This document shows, piece by piece, positions 32,737-41,436 of a stretch of DNA of 64,000 bases. The notes beneath the pieces are model-generated. The model saw only the letters and a list, made by a program, of their open reading frames with translations. It searched no databases and was not told where the DNA came from. The stretch is from an uncultured Lachnospiraceae bacterium (GTDB lineage: Bacteria > Bacillota > Clostridia > Lachnospirales > Lachnospiraceae). The translations under genes and the position numbers were made by a program. Location: the NCBI GenBank assembly GCA_902801515.1, contig CADCII010000010.1, forward strand, positions 1-64,000. The letters are read 5' to 3'. Every line of letters begins with the position of its first letter. The stretch's first letter is position 1.

Positions 32737-33870
32737 TCACAGAGACTCGATAAATGTCTTTGTGAAATAAGACGCCGCTCCTACTGCAGATGCTTCAACG
32801 TTGTATTCACAGCTGAAAATAAACTCTTCATCCTCCTCAAAAATATTCATCTCACTGACCAGCTCCCTGATCTTAGGCAGATACGGTTTCAGGTAACTTC
32901 CCACATAGCCTCCGAGAACTACAGGAAGATCTGTCGTGATATGAAGATTGTGGATCATCATGGCAAGATAGTGCAGATACTCATCAAACACCCCTGTTTT
33001 TTCTTCATCTCCATCCCTGAGCCCGTCGAAAAACGCCTGCATGGAACCGTCCGCTTTCCCGGTCAGCAGCAGGGCGCTGCCGTATGGATCATAATGGCCG
33101 CATTTTCCGCAGTAACATTTTCTGCCATCCGGAACGATCAGCATATGTCCCAGCTCTCCTCCTCTTCCGCTCTTGCCGGGAAGGATCCGGTTATTGATGA
33201 CTGTCGCTCCTCCGACCGAATTGCTCAGGGATACGAACACAAAACTGTCCGGTGCGTGGTGGCTGTAACATTCTGCCATACAGCCGGCTGTCGCGTCATT
33301 GAAGAACTTAACGGCACAGACGCCGAGATCTGAAGCAGTGAGACTGTTCAGTATGGTCTCCTCTCCTACATTCAGTACATGAGAGTACAGTACTCTGTCC
33401 TGCTGAAGGCTGACGATACCTGCGACTGATATTCCTGCTCCCAGTATCTGGTCGCTTTTCTTATGGTTCTGGAAGAGAAAACTCCGGACCTTCTCGGACA
33501 GTTCGCGGATGTATTTAGGTGTATCCTCAAATAAAAACCGCTGCCGTTCTCCCGCGATCAGTTTTCCCTTCAGGTCAGTCAGGGCCAGATAGATATGATT
33601 GCGTGTGATGTCTATCCCAAGTGCGTTAAAACGGTCAAGGCATGGCTCGTACGCCATTGCCGGACGTCCCCCTCCCGAAGGCTGCATCCCTGCTTCCCGG
33701 ACCAGCCCCTCCCGGACCAGTTCATCACAGATCACCCCCACTGTCGGGATACTCAGTCTCAGCTGCGCGGCAAGTTCCGGTTTCGTAGCATGAGACGTGT
33801 CAAGCAGCCCGGAGAACACATTAATACGATTACGTCTTTTCACCTCTACACTGTTCAGTCTGGAACTCAT
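32737..33870 (-). CDS. ROK-family transcriptional regulator
   Basis: This 377-residue protein has an N-terminal winged helix (about 27-57, ATKPELAAQLRLSIPTVGVI) followed by a ROK domain with NDATAG (D192) and GELGHM (H242). Its zinc cluster is KCYCGKCGHYDP (C252, C254, C257), slightly different from the usual CxCGxxGCxE. ROK regulators of the XylR/NagC type sense a sugar and repress the neighbouring catabolic genes. Its position at the head of the dehydrogenase/ABC block supports that role. GGAG lies 10 nt before ATG 33870. A TATAAT at 34004-34009 may be its -10. Confidence 0.9.
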   Translation of the reverse strand: MSSRLNSVEVKRRNRINVFSGLLDTSHATKPELAAQLRLSIPTVGVICDELVREGLVREAGMQPSGGGRPAMAYEPCLDRFNALGIDITRNHIYLALTDLKGKLIAGERQRFLFEDTPKYIRELSEKVRSFLFQNHKKSDQILGAGISVAGIVSLQQDRVLYSHVLNVGEETILNSLTASDLGVCAVKFFNDATAGCMAECYSHHAPDSFVFVSLSNSVGGATVINNRILPGKSGRGGELGHMLIVPDGRKCYCGKCGHYDPYGSALLLTGKADGSMQAFFDGLRDGDEEKTGVFDEYLHYLAMMIHNLHITTDLPVVLGGYVGSYLKPYLPKIRELVSEMNIFEEDEEFIFSCEYNVEASAVGAASYFTKTFIESL

Positions 33871-34056
33871 GGTCGGTCATCTCCTGTGGCATTGCAAATG
33901 TGTTTACATGAATTCATTTCTATGAGGGTTCTTAGTGAATACTATGTTTTCGTATGCATCTATTAAGCCAGATGCACAGTTTAATAATGTCTTTTATAAA
34001 GTCATTATACTACAGTTTACGGCAATTTCATATAGGAACAAAAAGTATAAATGGCA

Positions 34057-34084
34057 TAAAAAGGCACGGCCTGACGGCCGTGCC
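34057..34084 (-). terminator. Terminator of the HPr-like gene
   Basis: Perfect 9-bp stem GGCACGGCC / GGCCGTGCC (34063-34071 with 34076-34084), 4-nt loop, then TTTTT on the minus strand. Confidence 0.92.
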
Positions 34085-34107
34085 CTGTATTACTGTTTCA
34101 ATTGTGA

Positions 34108-34353
34108 TTACTGCAGAAGACCTGCGATTGCTTTGACGGCTTCTTCTTCGTCTACACCGTCTGCATGAATACTGATCTTCGGAGCATTCTGGCTGGCGAG
34201 TGCCATAACACCCATTATGCTCTTTGCATTGACGCTCTTGTCATTCACTTCAAACGTTACCACGCTCTTGAATGCGCATGCTGTCTGTACAATGTGTGGA
34301 ATCAGATCGCCGATATCATGCCTGCGCGCACCACTGATATTCTGACTAACCAT
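34108..34353 (-). CDS. HPr-family protein lacking the active-site histidine (Crh-like)
   Basis: This 81-residue protein has the HPr fold pattern: IVQTACAFKSVVTFEV and NAKSIMGVMALA, ending in a DEEEAVKAI helix. Aligning QTA and the KSIMGVM block without gaps to Bacillus HPr puts Ile14 where phospho-His15 should be, and Asp16 and Leu17 in place of Arg17 and Pro18, while the regulatory Ser (S45, equal to S46) is kept. It therefore cannot carry PTS phosphate but could be a substrate of HPr kinase and a CcpA cofactor, as Crh is. GGAGG lies 7 nt before ATG 34353. It is monocistronic, with promoter and terminator. Confidence 0.88.
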   Translation of the reverse strand: MVSQNISGARRHDIGDLIPHIVQTACAFKSVVTFEVNDKSVNAKSIMGVMALASQNAPKISIHADGVDEEEAVKAIAGLLQ

Positions 34354-34415
34354 AACATATCCTCCCGTTAACCCACTGTAACTCCATACAGAGTGCTGTA
34401 CATTAAACCCAGATT

Positions 34416-34444
34416 ATACTAGCATAGAGTCATATGGGCGTCAA
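34416..34444 (-). promoter_or_regulatory. Promoter of the HPr-like gene
   Basis: On the minus strand TTGACG (34439-34444), 17 nt, TAGTAT (34416-34421). About 20 bp upstream is a perfect palindrome TGTCAC-T-GTGACA (34464-34476), a possible operator. Confidence 0.6.
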
Positions 34445-34526
34445 TCGTGACTCTAACGAAGATTGTCACTGTGACACACGGGAAATATAAACAATATCAA
34501 CAAACATCTGGCTGCAGATCAGTCAC

Positions 34527-37160
34527 TCACTCCTGCTCCTTCTTGATGGATGCCTGAGCCGCTGCAAGTCTTGCGATCGGTACGCGGAACGGTGAGCAGG
34601 ATACATAATCCAGTCCGATGGAGTCGCAGAACTCAACCGAGGACGGATCTCCGCCGTGCTCGCCGCAGATACCGATGTGCAGCTTCGGATTAACATCCTT
34701 ACCAAGCTTGATAGCCATCTCCATGAGTTTTCCTACGCCGCTCTGGTCGAGCTTGGCGAACGGGTCATTTTCGAAGATCTTGGCATCATAGTATGCCTGG
34801 AGGAACTTGCCTGCGTCATCGCGGGAGAAGCCGTAGGTCATCTGAGTGAGGTCGTTGGTTCCGAAGCAGAAGAAGTCTGCGTCTTTCGCGATCTCATCAG
34901 CGGTCAGGGCTGCTCTCGGGATCTCGATCATGGTTCCGACTTCATAAGTCATATCGGAGCCCATCTTCTTGATCTCTTCATCCGCTGCCTCGATAACGGT
35001 CTTGCGGACATACTCGAATTCCTTGTTATCGCCTACCAGCGGGATCATGATCTCCGGTTTTACCTTCCATTCCGGATGTCTCTTCTGGACGTTGATCGCC
35101 GCACGGATGACTGCCAGCGTCTGCATCTTGGAGATCTCCGGATAGGTGATATCCAGACGGACTCCGCGGTGTCCCATCATCGGGTTAAACTCATGCAGAG
35201 AATTGATGATGGTCTTGATGGCATTGACACTCTTATGCTTTGCCTCAGCCAGCTTCGCGATATCTTCTTCCTCGGTCGGAACAAACTCATGCAGAGGCGG
35301 ATCCAGGAAGCGGATCGTGACCGGAGCTCCCTCAAGAGCCTCGTACAGTTTCTCGAAGTCGTTCTGCTGAACCGGAAGGATCTTCTTCAGAGCTTCTTCT
35401 CTCTCTTCAACTGTGTCAGAGATGATCATCTCGCGGAATGCTTCGATACGGTCTTTCTCGAAGAACATATGCTCAGTTCTGCACAGGCCGATGCCCTCTG
35501 CGCCAAGCTCATGAGCTCTCTTTGCGTCAGCCGGAGTGTCAGCGTTGGTGCGGACTTTCAGTCTGCGATACTTGTCTGCCCAGCCCATGATGCGTCCGAA
35601 CTCGCCGGCGATCTTGGCTTCGACAGTCGGGATGACTCCGTCATACAGGTTGCCGGTGGAACCGTCTGCAGAGATCCAGTCACCTTCGTGGAAGGTCTTG
35701 CCTGCGATCGTGAAGCACTTATTCTCTTCATCCATGGCGATCGCTGAGACACCGGATACGCAGCAGGCACCCATGCCTCTTGCAACAACTGCAGCATGGC
35801 TGGTCATACCGCCGCGGACTGTGATGATACCCTGTGCGCTCTTCATACCCTCGATATCTTCGGGGCTGGTCTCAAGACGGACAAGGACAACTTTCTTACC
35901 CTTTGCTTTCCATCTGGTCGCATCTTCAGCAGTGAATACAACCTGGCCGCATGCAGCACCCGGAGATGCCGGAAGGCCGTGTGCGATCGGAGTTGCCTGT
36001 ACAAGGTATGCCGGGTCAAACTGCGGATGAAGCAGAGTGTCGAGGTTTCTGGGATCGATCATGAGAACTGCCTGCTTCTCATCGATCATGCCCTCATCCA
36101 CGAGGTCGCATGCGATCTTCAGAGCAGCCTTGGCGGTACGCTTGCCGTTTCTGGTCTGCAGCATGTACAGATGCTTGTCCTCGATCGTAAACTCCATATC
36201 CTGCATGTCTCTGTAATGATCTTCCAGAGTCTTGGTGATGGAAATAAACTGATCGTAGACTTCAGGCATCATATCCTTCAGCTGGTCGATCTTGTTCGGA
36301 GTACGGATACCGGCGACAACGTCCTCGCCCTGTGCGTTCAGGAGGAACTCACCCATCAGGTGCTTCTCGCCTGTAGCCGGATCTCTGGTAAATGCAACGC
36401 CCGTGCCGGAGGTCTCGCCCATGTTTCCGAATGCCATCATCTGTACGTTGACTGCGGTACCCCAGGAGTACGGGATATCATTGTCACGGCGATAGACATT
36501 GGCACGCGGGTTGTCCCAGGAACGGAACACAGCCTTGATCGCTTCGACCAGCTGCTCCTTCGGATCGTCCGGGAAATCTCTGCCGAGTTTAGCTTTGTAT
36601 TCGTCCTTGAACTGGTTGGCAAGTGTCTTCAGGTCATCTGCATCCAGCTCAATGTCCTGTGTGACGCCCTTCCTGGCCTTCATCGCATCGATGAGTTCCT
36701 CGAAATACTTCTTGCCGACTTCCATGACGACATCGGAGAACATCTGGATGAATCTGCGGTAGCAGTCCCATGCCCAGCGCGGATTGCCGCTCTTAGCAGA
36801 GAGGACATTGACAACATCTTCATTCAGACCAAGGTTCAGGATGGTATCCATCATGCCGGGCATGGATGCACGTGCACCGGAACGGACAGAAACCAGAAGA
36901 GGATTCTCACGGTCACCGAACTTCTTGCCGGTGATCTCTTCCATCTTGTCAATACCGCCGCGGATCTGCTCCATGATCTCGTCATTGATGCGGCGTCCGT
37001 CTTCATAATACTTGGTGCATGCTTCGGTTGTAATCGTGAAACCCTGAGGGACCGGAAGTCCGAGTCCTGTCATCTCAGCAAGGCCTGCGCCTTTTCCGCC
37101 AAGCAGGTTTCTCATGCTCGCATTACCTTCTGTGAACATGTAAACATACTTTGTTGCCAT
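34527..37160 (-). CDS. ppdK: Pyruvate, phosphate dikinase
   Basis: This 877-residue enzyme interconverts pyruvate + ATP + Pi with PEP + AMP + PPi, a glycolytic or gluconeogenic step in PPi-using anaerobes. Domains: N-terminal nucleotide-binding (GGKGAGLAEM, SVRSGARASMPGMMDT), phosphohistidine domain GGMTSHAAVVARGMG with the swivelling H455 (same number as in the Clostridium symbiosum enzyme), and the C-terminal PEP/pyruvate TIM barrel (GTNDLTQMTYG, GICGEHGGDPSSV). I chose ATG 37160 with AGGAGG upstream; an in-frame extension to 37292 has no homology. It has its own promoter, 3' of the glyQS cluster, as is common in Clostridia. Confidence 0.98.
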   Translation of the reverse strand: MATKYVYMFTEGNASMRNLLGGKGAGLAEMTGLGLPVPQGFTITTEACTKYYEDGRRINDEIMEQIRGGIDKMEEITGKKFGDRENPLLVSVRSGARASMPGMMDTILNLGLNEDVVNVLSAKSGNPRWAWDCYRRFIQMFSDVVMEVGKKYFEELIDAMKARKGVTQDIELDADDLKTLANQFKDEYKAKLGRDFPDDPKEQLVEAIKAVFRSWDNPRANVYRRDNDIPYSWGTAVNVQMMAFGNMGETSGTGVAFTRDPATGEKHLMGEFLLNAQGEDVVAGIRTPNKIDQLKDMMPEVYDQFISITKTLEDHYRDMQDMEFTIEDKHLYMLQTRNGKRTAKAALKIACDLVDEGMIDEKQAVLMIDPRNLDTLLHPQFDPAYLVQATPIAHGLPASPGAACGQVVFTAEDATRWKAKGKKVVLVRLETSPEDIEGMKSAQGIITVRGGMTSHAAVVARGMGACCVSGVSAIAMDEENKCFTIAGKTFHEGDWISADGSTGNLYDGVIPTVEAKIAGEFGRIMGWADKYRRLKVRTNADTPADAKRAHELGAEGIGLCRTEHMFFEKDRIEAFREMIISDTVEEREEALKKILPVQQNDFEKLYEALEGAPVTIRFLDPPLHEFVPTEEEDIAKLAEAKHKSVNAIKTIINSLHEFNPMMGHRGVRLDITYPEISKMQTLAVIRAAINVQKRHPEWKVKPEIMIPLVGDNKEFEYVRKTVIEAADEEIKKMGSDMTYEVGTMIEIPRAALTADEIAKDADFFCFGTNDLTQMTYGFSRDDAGKFLQAYYDAKIFENDPFAKLDQSGVGKLMEMAIKLGKDVNPKLHIGICGEHGGDPSSVEFCDSIGLDYVSCSPFRVPIARLAAAQASIKKEQE

Positions 37161-37226
37161 ACCTATTCCTCCTGTAAGTGTGCTGTAGTTGCAAGAATCA
37201 CTGCAATTGACTCTTTTAACCAATAC

Positions 37227-37255
37227 ATTATATCGGTTCATTCTCAGTTTGTCTA
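37227..37255 (-). promoter_or_regulatory. Promoter of ppdK
   Basis: On the minus strand TAGACA (37250-37255), 17 nt, TATAAT (37227-37232), 66 nt before the start codon. Confidence 0.75.
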
Positions 37256-37330
37256 TACGAGTAGGGATAAATAAGGGCTCCTCAGAGGTCATGAGAAGTC
37301 ATAAATACAAAGCCTCCGGGCAGGATAATT

Positions 37331-37379
37331 AAAAAAACCCCGGGACGGATTATGATATGAAGATATCAATATCCGCCCT
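37331..37379 (-). terminator. Terminator of the glyQS operon
   Basis: A long interrupted stem GGGCGGAT..TGATAT / ATATCA..ATCCGTCCC (37342-37378), tetraloop CTTC, followed by GGGG and seven T residues on the minus strand. Confidence 0.85.
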
Positions 37380-37407
37380 GAGGCTCATTTCTCAATACAG
37401 TTTATAT

Positions 37408-38802
37408 TCAAAAACTGAACTTGCCGTCAAACCATGCATCCAGTTCTTCAATCTTCACACGAACCTGCTCCATGGAGTCGCGCTCACGGATCGTGACGCA
37501 TCCGTCCGTCTCGGAATCAAAATCATATGTGATGCAGTACGGGGTTCCGATCTCATCTTCTCTTCTGTAGCGCTTACCGATCGCTCCTCTGTCATCGTAT
37601 TCGCAGTTGTACTTCTTAGAGAGCTGCGTATAGATCTTCTCTGCCGGTTCGGCGAGTTTCTTCGAGAGCGGAAGCACTCCGATCTTGACCGGAGCAAGTG
37701 CCGGATGGAAGCGCATTACGGTACGGACGTCGTTCTTCTCTGCATCCAGTACTTCCTCGTCGTACGCTGCGCAGAGGAATGCAAGTACAACACGGTCTGC
37801 GCCTAGCGACGGCTCGATGACATATGGCACATACTTCTCGTTTGTGCTGTCGTCAAAGTAGCTCATATCCTGTCCGGACGTATTCTGATGCTGTGTCAGG
37901 TCGTAATCGGTACGGTCTGCGATACCCCACAGTTCGCCCCAACCGAACGGGAACAGGAACTCGAGGTCGGTTGTTCCTTTGGAATAGAATGCCAGTTCTT
38001 CCGGATCATGGTCTCTGGCGCGCAGTTCCTCTTCCTTAATGCCAAGGGACAGCAGCCAGTTTTTGCAGAAGGTTCTCCAGTAATCGAACCACTCCAGATC
38101 TGTGCCCGGTCTGCAGAAGAATTCCAGTTCCATCTGCTCAAACTCACGGGTCCTGAAAGTGAAGTTGCCCGGGGTGATCTCATTTCTGAAAGACTTACCG
38201 ATCTGACCGATTCCGAACGGGACTTTCTTGCGGGAAGTCCTCTGGACATTCTTGAAGTTGACAAAGATTCCCTGCGCTGTCTCCGGACGCAGATATACGG
38301 TGTTCTTTGCGTCTTCCGTGACGCCCTGGAAGGTCTTGAACATCAGATTGAACTGACGGATATCGGTAAAGTTGTGCTTGCCGCAGGAGGGGCAGGGAAT
38401 GTTATTGTCTTCCACAAATGCCTTCATCTCCTCATGGCTCATCGCATCGACATTCTTCTCCAGAGTAATTCCTTTTTCCTTGCAGAAGTTCTCGATGAGC
38501 TGGTCAGCGCGGAATCTCTCGTGGCATTCCTTGCAGTCCATCAGGGGATCGGAGAAACCGCCGACATGGCCGGACGCCACCCATGTCTGGGTATTCATGA
38601 GGATCGCGCAGTCGACACCCACGTTCCATGGGCTCTCCTGAACGAACTTCTGCCACCATGCTCTCTTGACATTGTTCTTCAGTTCAACGCCGAGATTGCC
38701 GTAATCCCATGTGTTCGCAAGTCCGCCGTAGATCTCTGAACCCGGGTAGACAAACCCTCTGTTCTTCGCAAGCGCGACGATCTTATCCATCGTTTTTTCC
38801 AT
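37408..38802 (-). CDS. glyQS: Glycyl-tRNA synthetase, single-chain type
   Basis: This 464-residue class II synthetase charges tRNA-Gly. Motifs: [19 protein letters not shown] at the N-terminus, motif 2 [19 protein letters not shown], motif 3 in [13 protein letters not shown], and a C-terminal anticodon domain. This homodimeric form is typical of many Firmicutes and archaea, in contrast to the alpha2beta2 GlyQ/GlyS enzyme. It is the last gene of the cluster era-recO-lipoprotein-glyQS. No T-box leader fits in the 28-nt gap upstream. Confidence 0.97.
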   Translation of the reverse strand: MEKTMDKIVALAKNRGFVYPGSEIYGGLANTWDYGNLGVELKNNVKRAWWQKFVQESPWNVGVDCAILMNTQTWVASGHVGGFSDPLMDCKECHERFRADQLIENFCKEKGITLEKNVDAMSHEEMKAFVEDNNIPCPSCGKHNFTDIRQFNLMFKTFQGVTEDAKNTVYLRPETAQGIFVNFKNVQRTSRKKVPFGIGQIGKSFRNEITPGNFTFRTREFEQMELEFFCRPGTDLEWFDYWRTFCKNWLLSLGIKEEELRARDHDPEELAFYSKGTTDLEFLFPFGWGELWGIADRTDYDLTQHQNTSGQDMSYFDDSTNEKYVPYVIEPSLGADRVVLAFLCAAYDEEVLDAEKNDVRTVMRFHPALAPVKIGVLPLSKKLAEPAEKIYTQLSKKYNCEYDDRGAIGKRYRREDEIGTPYCITYDFDSETDGCVTIRERDSMEQVRVKIEELDAWFDGKFSF

Positions 38803-38830
38803 AATCTTTCACTCCTCCTGTCCCGAAGTC

Positions 38831-39598
38831 TTACTCTGACTGCATCTCTGAGGGCAGCAGATCAGCCTCCTGATCTTTTTCATATATGATATAGAGATAG
38901 GTCTGGTCGGTCTCCTTATCGGATAACCCTTCTCCTGTCTCCGGATCACCTGTTGCATCAGCAGCGGCACTCTCAGTCTCAGCTGCGGCAGAAGATACCG
39001 CCGGCTTAATCACATGGCTGTTGACGACCTCTGCGTTCGTACTGATATAACGCACCTCTCCCGGCACCTGGACCACATGCTCTGTGTCCGAGATAACCAC
39101 CCGGTATTCCTTATGGCTTAGCGGTTCAGAGGCATCCAGTCCACTCTCCTTTATCCCGGAATCGTCCACGCTGCTGAACGGGCCTGAGAAAAGATAGCCT
39201 TCCATCTCCGCGTCCAGCATGGAGCCGCTGAAGAATACGACATTATTATAGCGGGCGTAATCCTCCGCTGTCCTGTAGACAAGTCTCACCATGACGTCTC
39301 CGCCTTCATCACTGTATTCCGTGACGTTGAGTGAGTTCTCTCCGTTAGCGGCATTGTATTCATTCATGGAGCGGGCGATCATATCCTGCAGTTCATCACC
39401 TGTGTACCATGCCTGGTCAAGATGATCAAATATCGTCTCGGCGACAACTCCGTCTCCGTAGACCTGCAGTGAAGTCTGTTCCGGCGCCCAGTCTTTCCAG
39501 TTTTCCGTTCCGACGATCTGGTCAAGCGTAGTGCAGCCTGTAAGCAGTAACGCAGTCATTACGACCGCCGCCGCTATACCTAAACTGCTTCTTCTCAT
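38831..39598 (-). CDS. Predicted lipoprotein, function unknown
   Basis: This 255-residue protein opens with a lipoprotein signal, lipobox LLTGC with C22 as the lipidated residue. The mature part (about 40-190) alternates predicted strands and helices and mentions no known motif. An Ala/Glu/Asp-rich linker (about 200-235) precedes a short C-terminal strand segment (TYLYIIYEKD). It lies between recO and glyQS, which are usually adjacent in Clostridia, so it is an insertion into a conserved cluster. I do not recognise the family. Confidence 0.8.
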   Translation of the reverse strand: MRRSSLGIAAAVVMTALLLTGCTTLDQIVGTENWKDWAPEQTSLQVYGDGVVAETIFDHLDQAWYTGDELQDMIARSMNEYNAANGENSLNVTEYSDEGGDVMVRLVYRTAEDYARYNNVVFFSGSMLDAEMEGYLFSGPFSSVDDSGIKESGLDASEPLSHKEYRVVISDTEHVVQVPGEVRYISTNAEVVNSHVIKPAVSSAAAETESAAADATGDPETGEGLSDKETDQTYLYIIYEKDQEADLLPSEMQSE

Positions 39599-39720
39599 AC
39601 TGCTGACCTCTCCCCTGCATTCTTATTTCTGTCATTCATCACTGCGGACGCTGTCATCCGCAGCCAGAATAACCGCCGCGAATATGCGTCAAACAATTAT
39701 ACCGTGTGGAGCACCCTGCA

Positions 39721-40398
39721 TCAAGTAAAATTGGATATTGTCTTAAACATTGTATCCAGGATCTCCAGACTGTGGAAACGGCGGTCCACATACTTTCCCC
39801 TGATATGATCCTGCCTGCGGGCGATCTCCTCCAGAACTTCCTCAGGTACCTGAAATGAAAACAGCCTTCCGACAGGTGCGGTGATCATATGGTAAAATGC
39901 CTGCCTCGACGCCAGCAGCAGACTTTCGTCCTGCGTTACATCCATTGGGAATTCCCCGCCCAGAACCATCAGGCGCACTTCGAACGCATACCGGACCAAC
40001 CTGTTTTGCACATCTTTCCTCTCCAGCATCCGCAGGGATACATAGAGAAGATTCAGCATATCTGCGGCGTCAAGGTTTTCCTGCGCGTAATAGTCCGCAA
40101 ACTCCATGAAATACGCGCCGTAGCACGCGCCTTCAAAATCTGTTTTCAGCCCTTCAAAATAATTGCTGATCTCAGCCGACACACAGGTATAAGCATTCTT
40201 GCCTTCATAAACCCGGAATGTCCCGAAAGAGAATGGAACAGTCGCAGCGACAAGGGCGTTCCCCGGCTTACGGGCGCCGCGGGCAAACGCAGTGATCTTG
40301 CCCCGCTCCCTGGTAAGCAGAACGATCCGCCTGTCGTATTCGCCTGCAGGCGCTGTCCTCATCACCATACCGTTCAGTTCGATCTGACCTGTGCTCAC
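39721..40398 (-). CDS. recO: DNA repair protein RecO
   Basis: This 225-residue protein loads RecA with RecFR in recombinational repair. The N-terminal OB fold (GMVMRTAPAGEYDRRIVLLT, TERGKITAFARGARKP-like) and helical C-terminal domain are recognisable. It is slightly shorter than usual and I do not see the CxxC zinc site many RecO proteins carry. The start is GTG 40398 with GGAG 7 nt upstream. It lies directly downstream of era, the classical gene order. Confidence 0.92.
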   Translation of the reverse strand: MSTGQIELNGMVMRTAPAGEYDRRIVLLTRERGKITAFARGARKPGNALVAATVPFSFGTFRVYEGKNAYTCVSAEISNYFEGLKTDFEGACYGAYFMEFADYYAQENLDAADMLNLLYVSLRMLERKDVQNRLVRYAFEVRLMVLGGEFPMDVTQDESLLLASRQAFYHMITAPVGRLFSFQVPEEVLEEIARRQDHIRGKYVDRRFHSLEILDTMFKTISNFT

Positions 40399-40482
40399 TT
40401 TGTTACTCCGTACCTCTGATTCTGCCTGCCGCCTGAATTCCTTCAGTGGTCTGCATTTTCTCTGACCGGCAGATTATTCCGT

Positions 40483-41412
40483 TCAGCGGATCTGTTTCGG
40501 ATCGTATCCGAGATTTCTCAGAATCCCTGCATTGTCTCTCCAGTCCTTGCGGACTTTGACAAAGACTTTCAGGTTCACCTTCGCGTCCATCATCTCTTCG
40601 ATGGCTATGCGCGACTGGGTGGCGATCCTCTTGAGCATCGATCCGCCCTTTCCGATGATGATCCCCTTATGAGAGTCCTTCTCTGTGATGATCACGGCAT
40701 CGATATCCCAGATGATGTTCTCATCAGCACTGCTGCCGCTGCGGACCCTCTCCTTCATGGACAGTATCTCCACAGCAATTCCGTGAGGGACTTCCTCCTT
40801 CAGGCACCGCAGTGCCTTCTCCCGGATGATCTCTGCCGCAATGGTCCTCTGGGTCTGATCCGTGACAGTCTCCTCGTCATAGTACATCGGCCCCTCAGGC
40901 AGATGCTCAAAGATCGCCTCAAGGACACTGTCCAGGTTCACACTGCGAAGCGCGCTCACCGGGATGATCTCATCAAAGGGATACAGCTTCCTGTACAGCT
41001 GCATGTATTCCGGCACCTTGCTCTTATCGACCGTATCCACCTTGTTCATGACAAGAATGACCGGTTTGCCTGTCAGCTTCAGTTTTGAAGCGATAAACTT
41101 CTCGCCCGCTCCGCTGAAGGAAGTCGGCTCGACCAGCCACAGGATCACATCAACCTGGGAGAGCGTCTCATAAGCCACATCATCCATGTATTCTCCCAGT
41201 TTATTTTCCGCCTTGTGGATCCCTGGCGTATCCAGAAAAATGATCTGGCCTTCTTTGCAGGTGTAGACGGTCCGTATCTGATTGCGGGTCGTCTGGGGCT
41301 TGCCGCTGGTGATCGCGATCTTCTGACCGATCAGGTGATTCATCAGAGTGGACTTGCCTACGTTCGGTCTTCCCACGATCCCGACAAATCCTGACTTGAA
41401 TTTTTTACTCAT
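40483..41412 (-). CDS. era: GTPase Era
   Basis: This 309-residue GTPase acts in 16S rRNA maturation and 30S assembly. G1 GRPNVGKST, G3 DTPGIH, G4 NKVDTV, G5 SAL and a C-terminal KH domain with GKGGSMLKRI are all visible. It lies 24 nt after the M16C peptidase and 84 nt before recO. ybeY and cdd, which often precede era, are not here. Confidence 0.98.
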   Translation of the reverse strand: MSKKFKSGFVGIVGRPNVGKSTLMNHLIGQKIAITSGKPQTTRNQIRTVYTCKEGQIIFLDTPGIHKAENKLGEYMDDVAYETLSQVDVILWLVEPTSFSGAGEKFIASKLKLTGKPVILVMNKVDTVDKSKVPEYMQLYRKLYPFDEIIPVSALRSVNLDSVLEAIFEHLPEGPMYYDEETVTDQTQRTIAAEIIREKALRCLKEEVPHGIAVEILSMKERVRSGSSADENIIWDIDAVIITEKDSHKGIIIGKGGSMLKRIATQSRIAIEEMMDAKVNLKVFVKVRKDWRDNAGILRNLGYDPKQIR

Positions 41413-41436
41413 TTTCTTACCCGTTCACTCCTGTTC

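Noticed and set aside
37161-37292. N-terminal extension of ppdK
   Set aside because: The promoter (37227-37255) lies inside it and AGGAGG marks ATG 37160.
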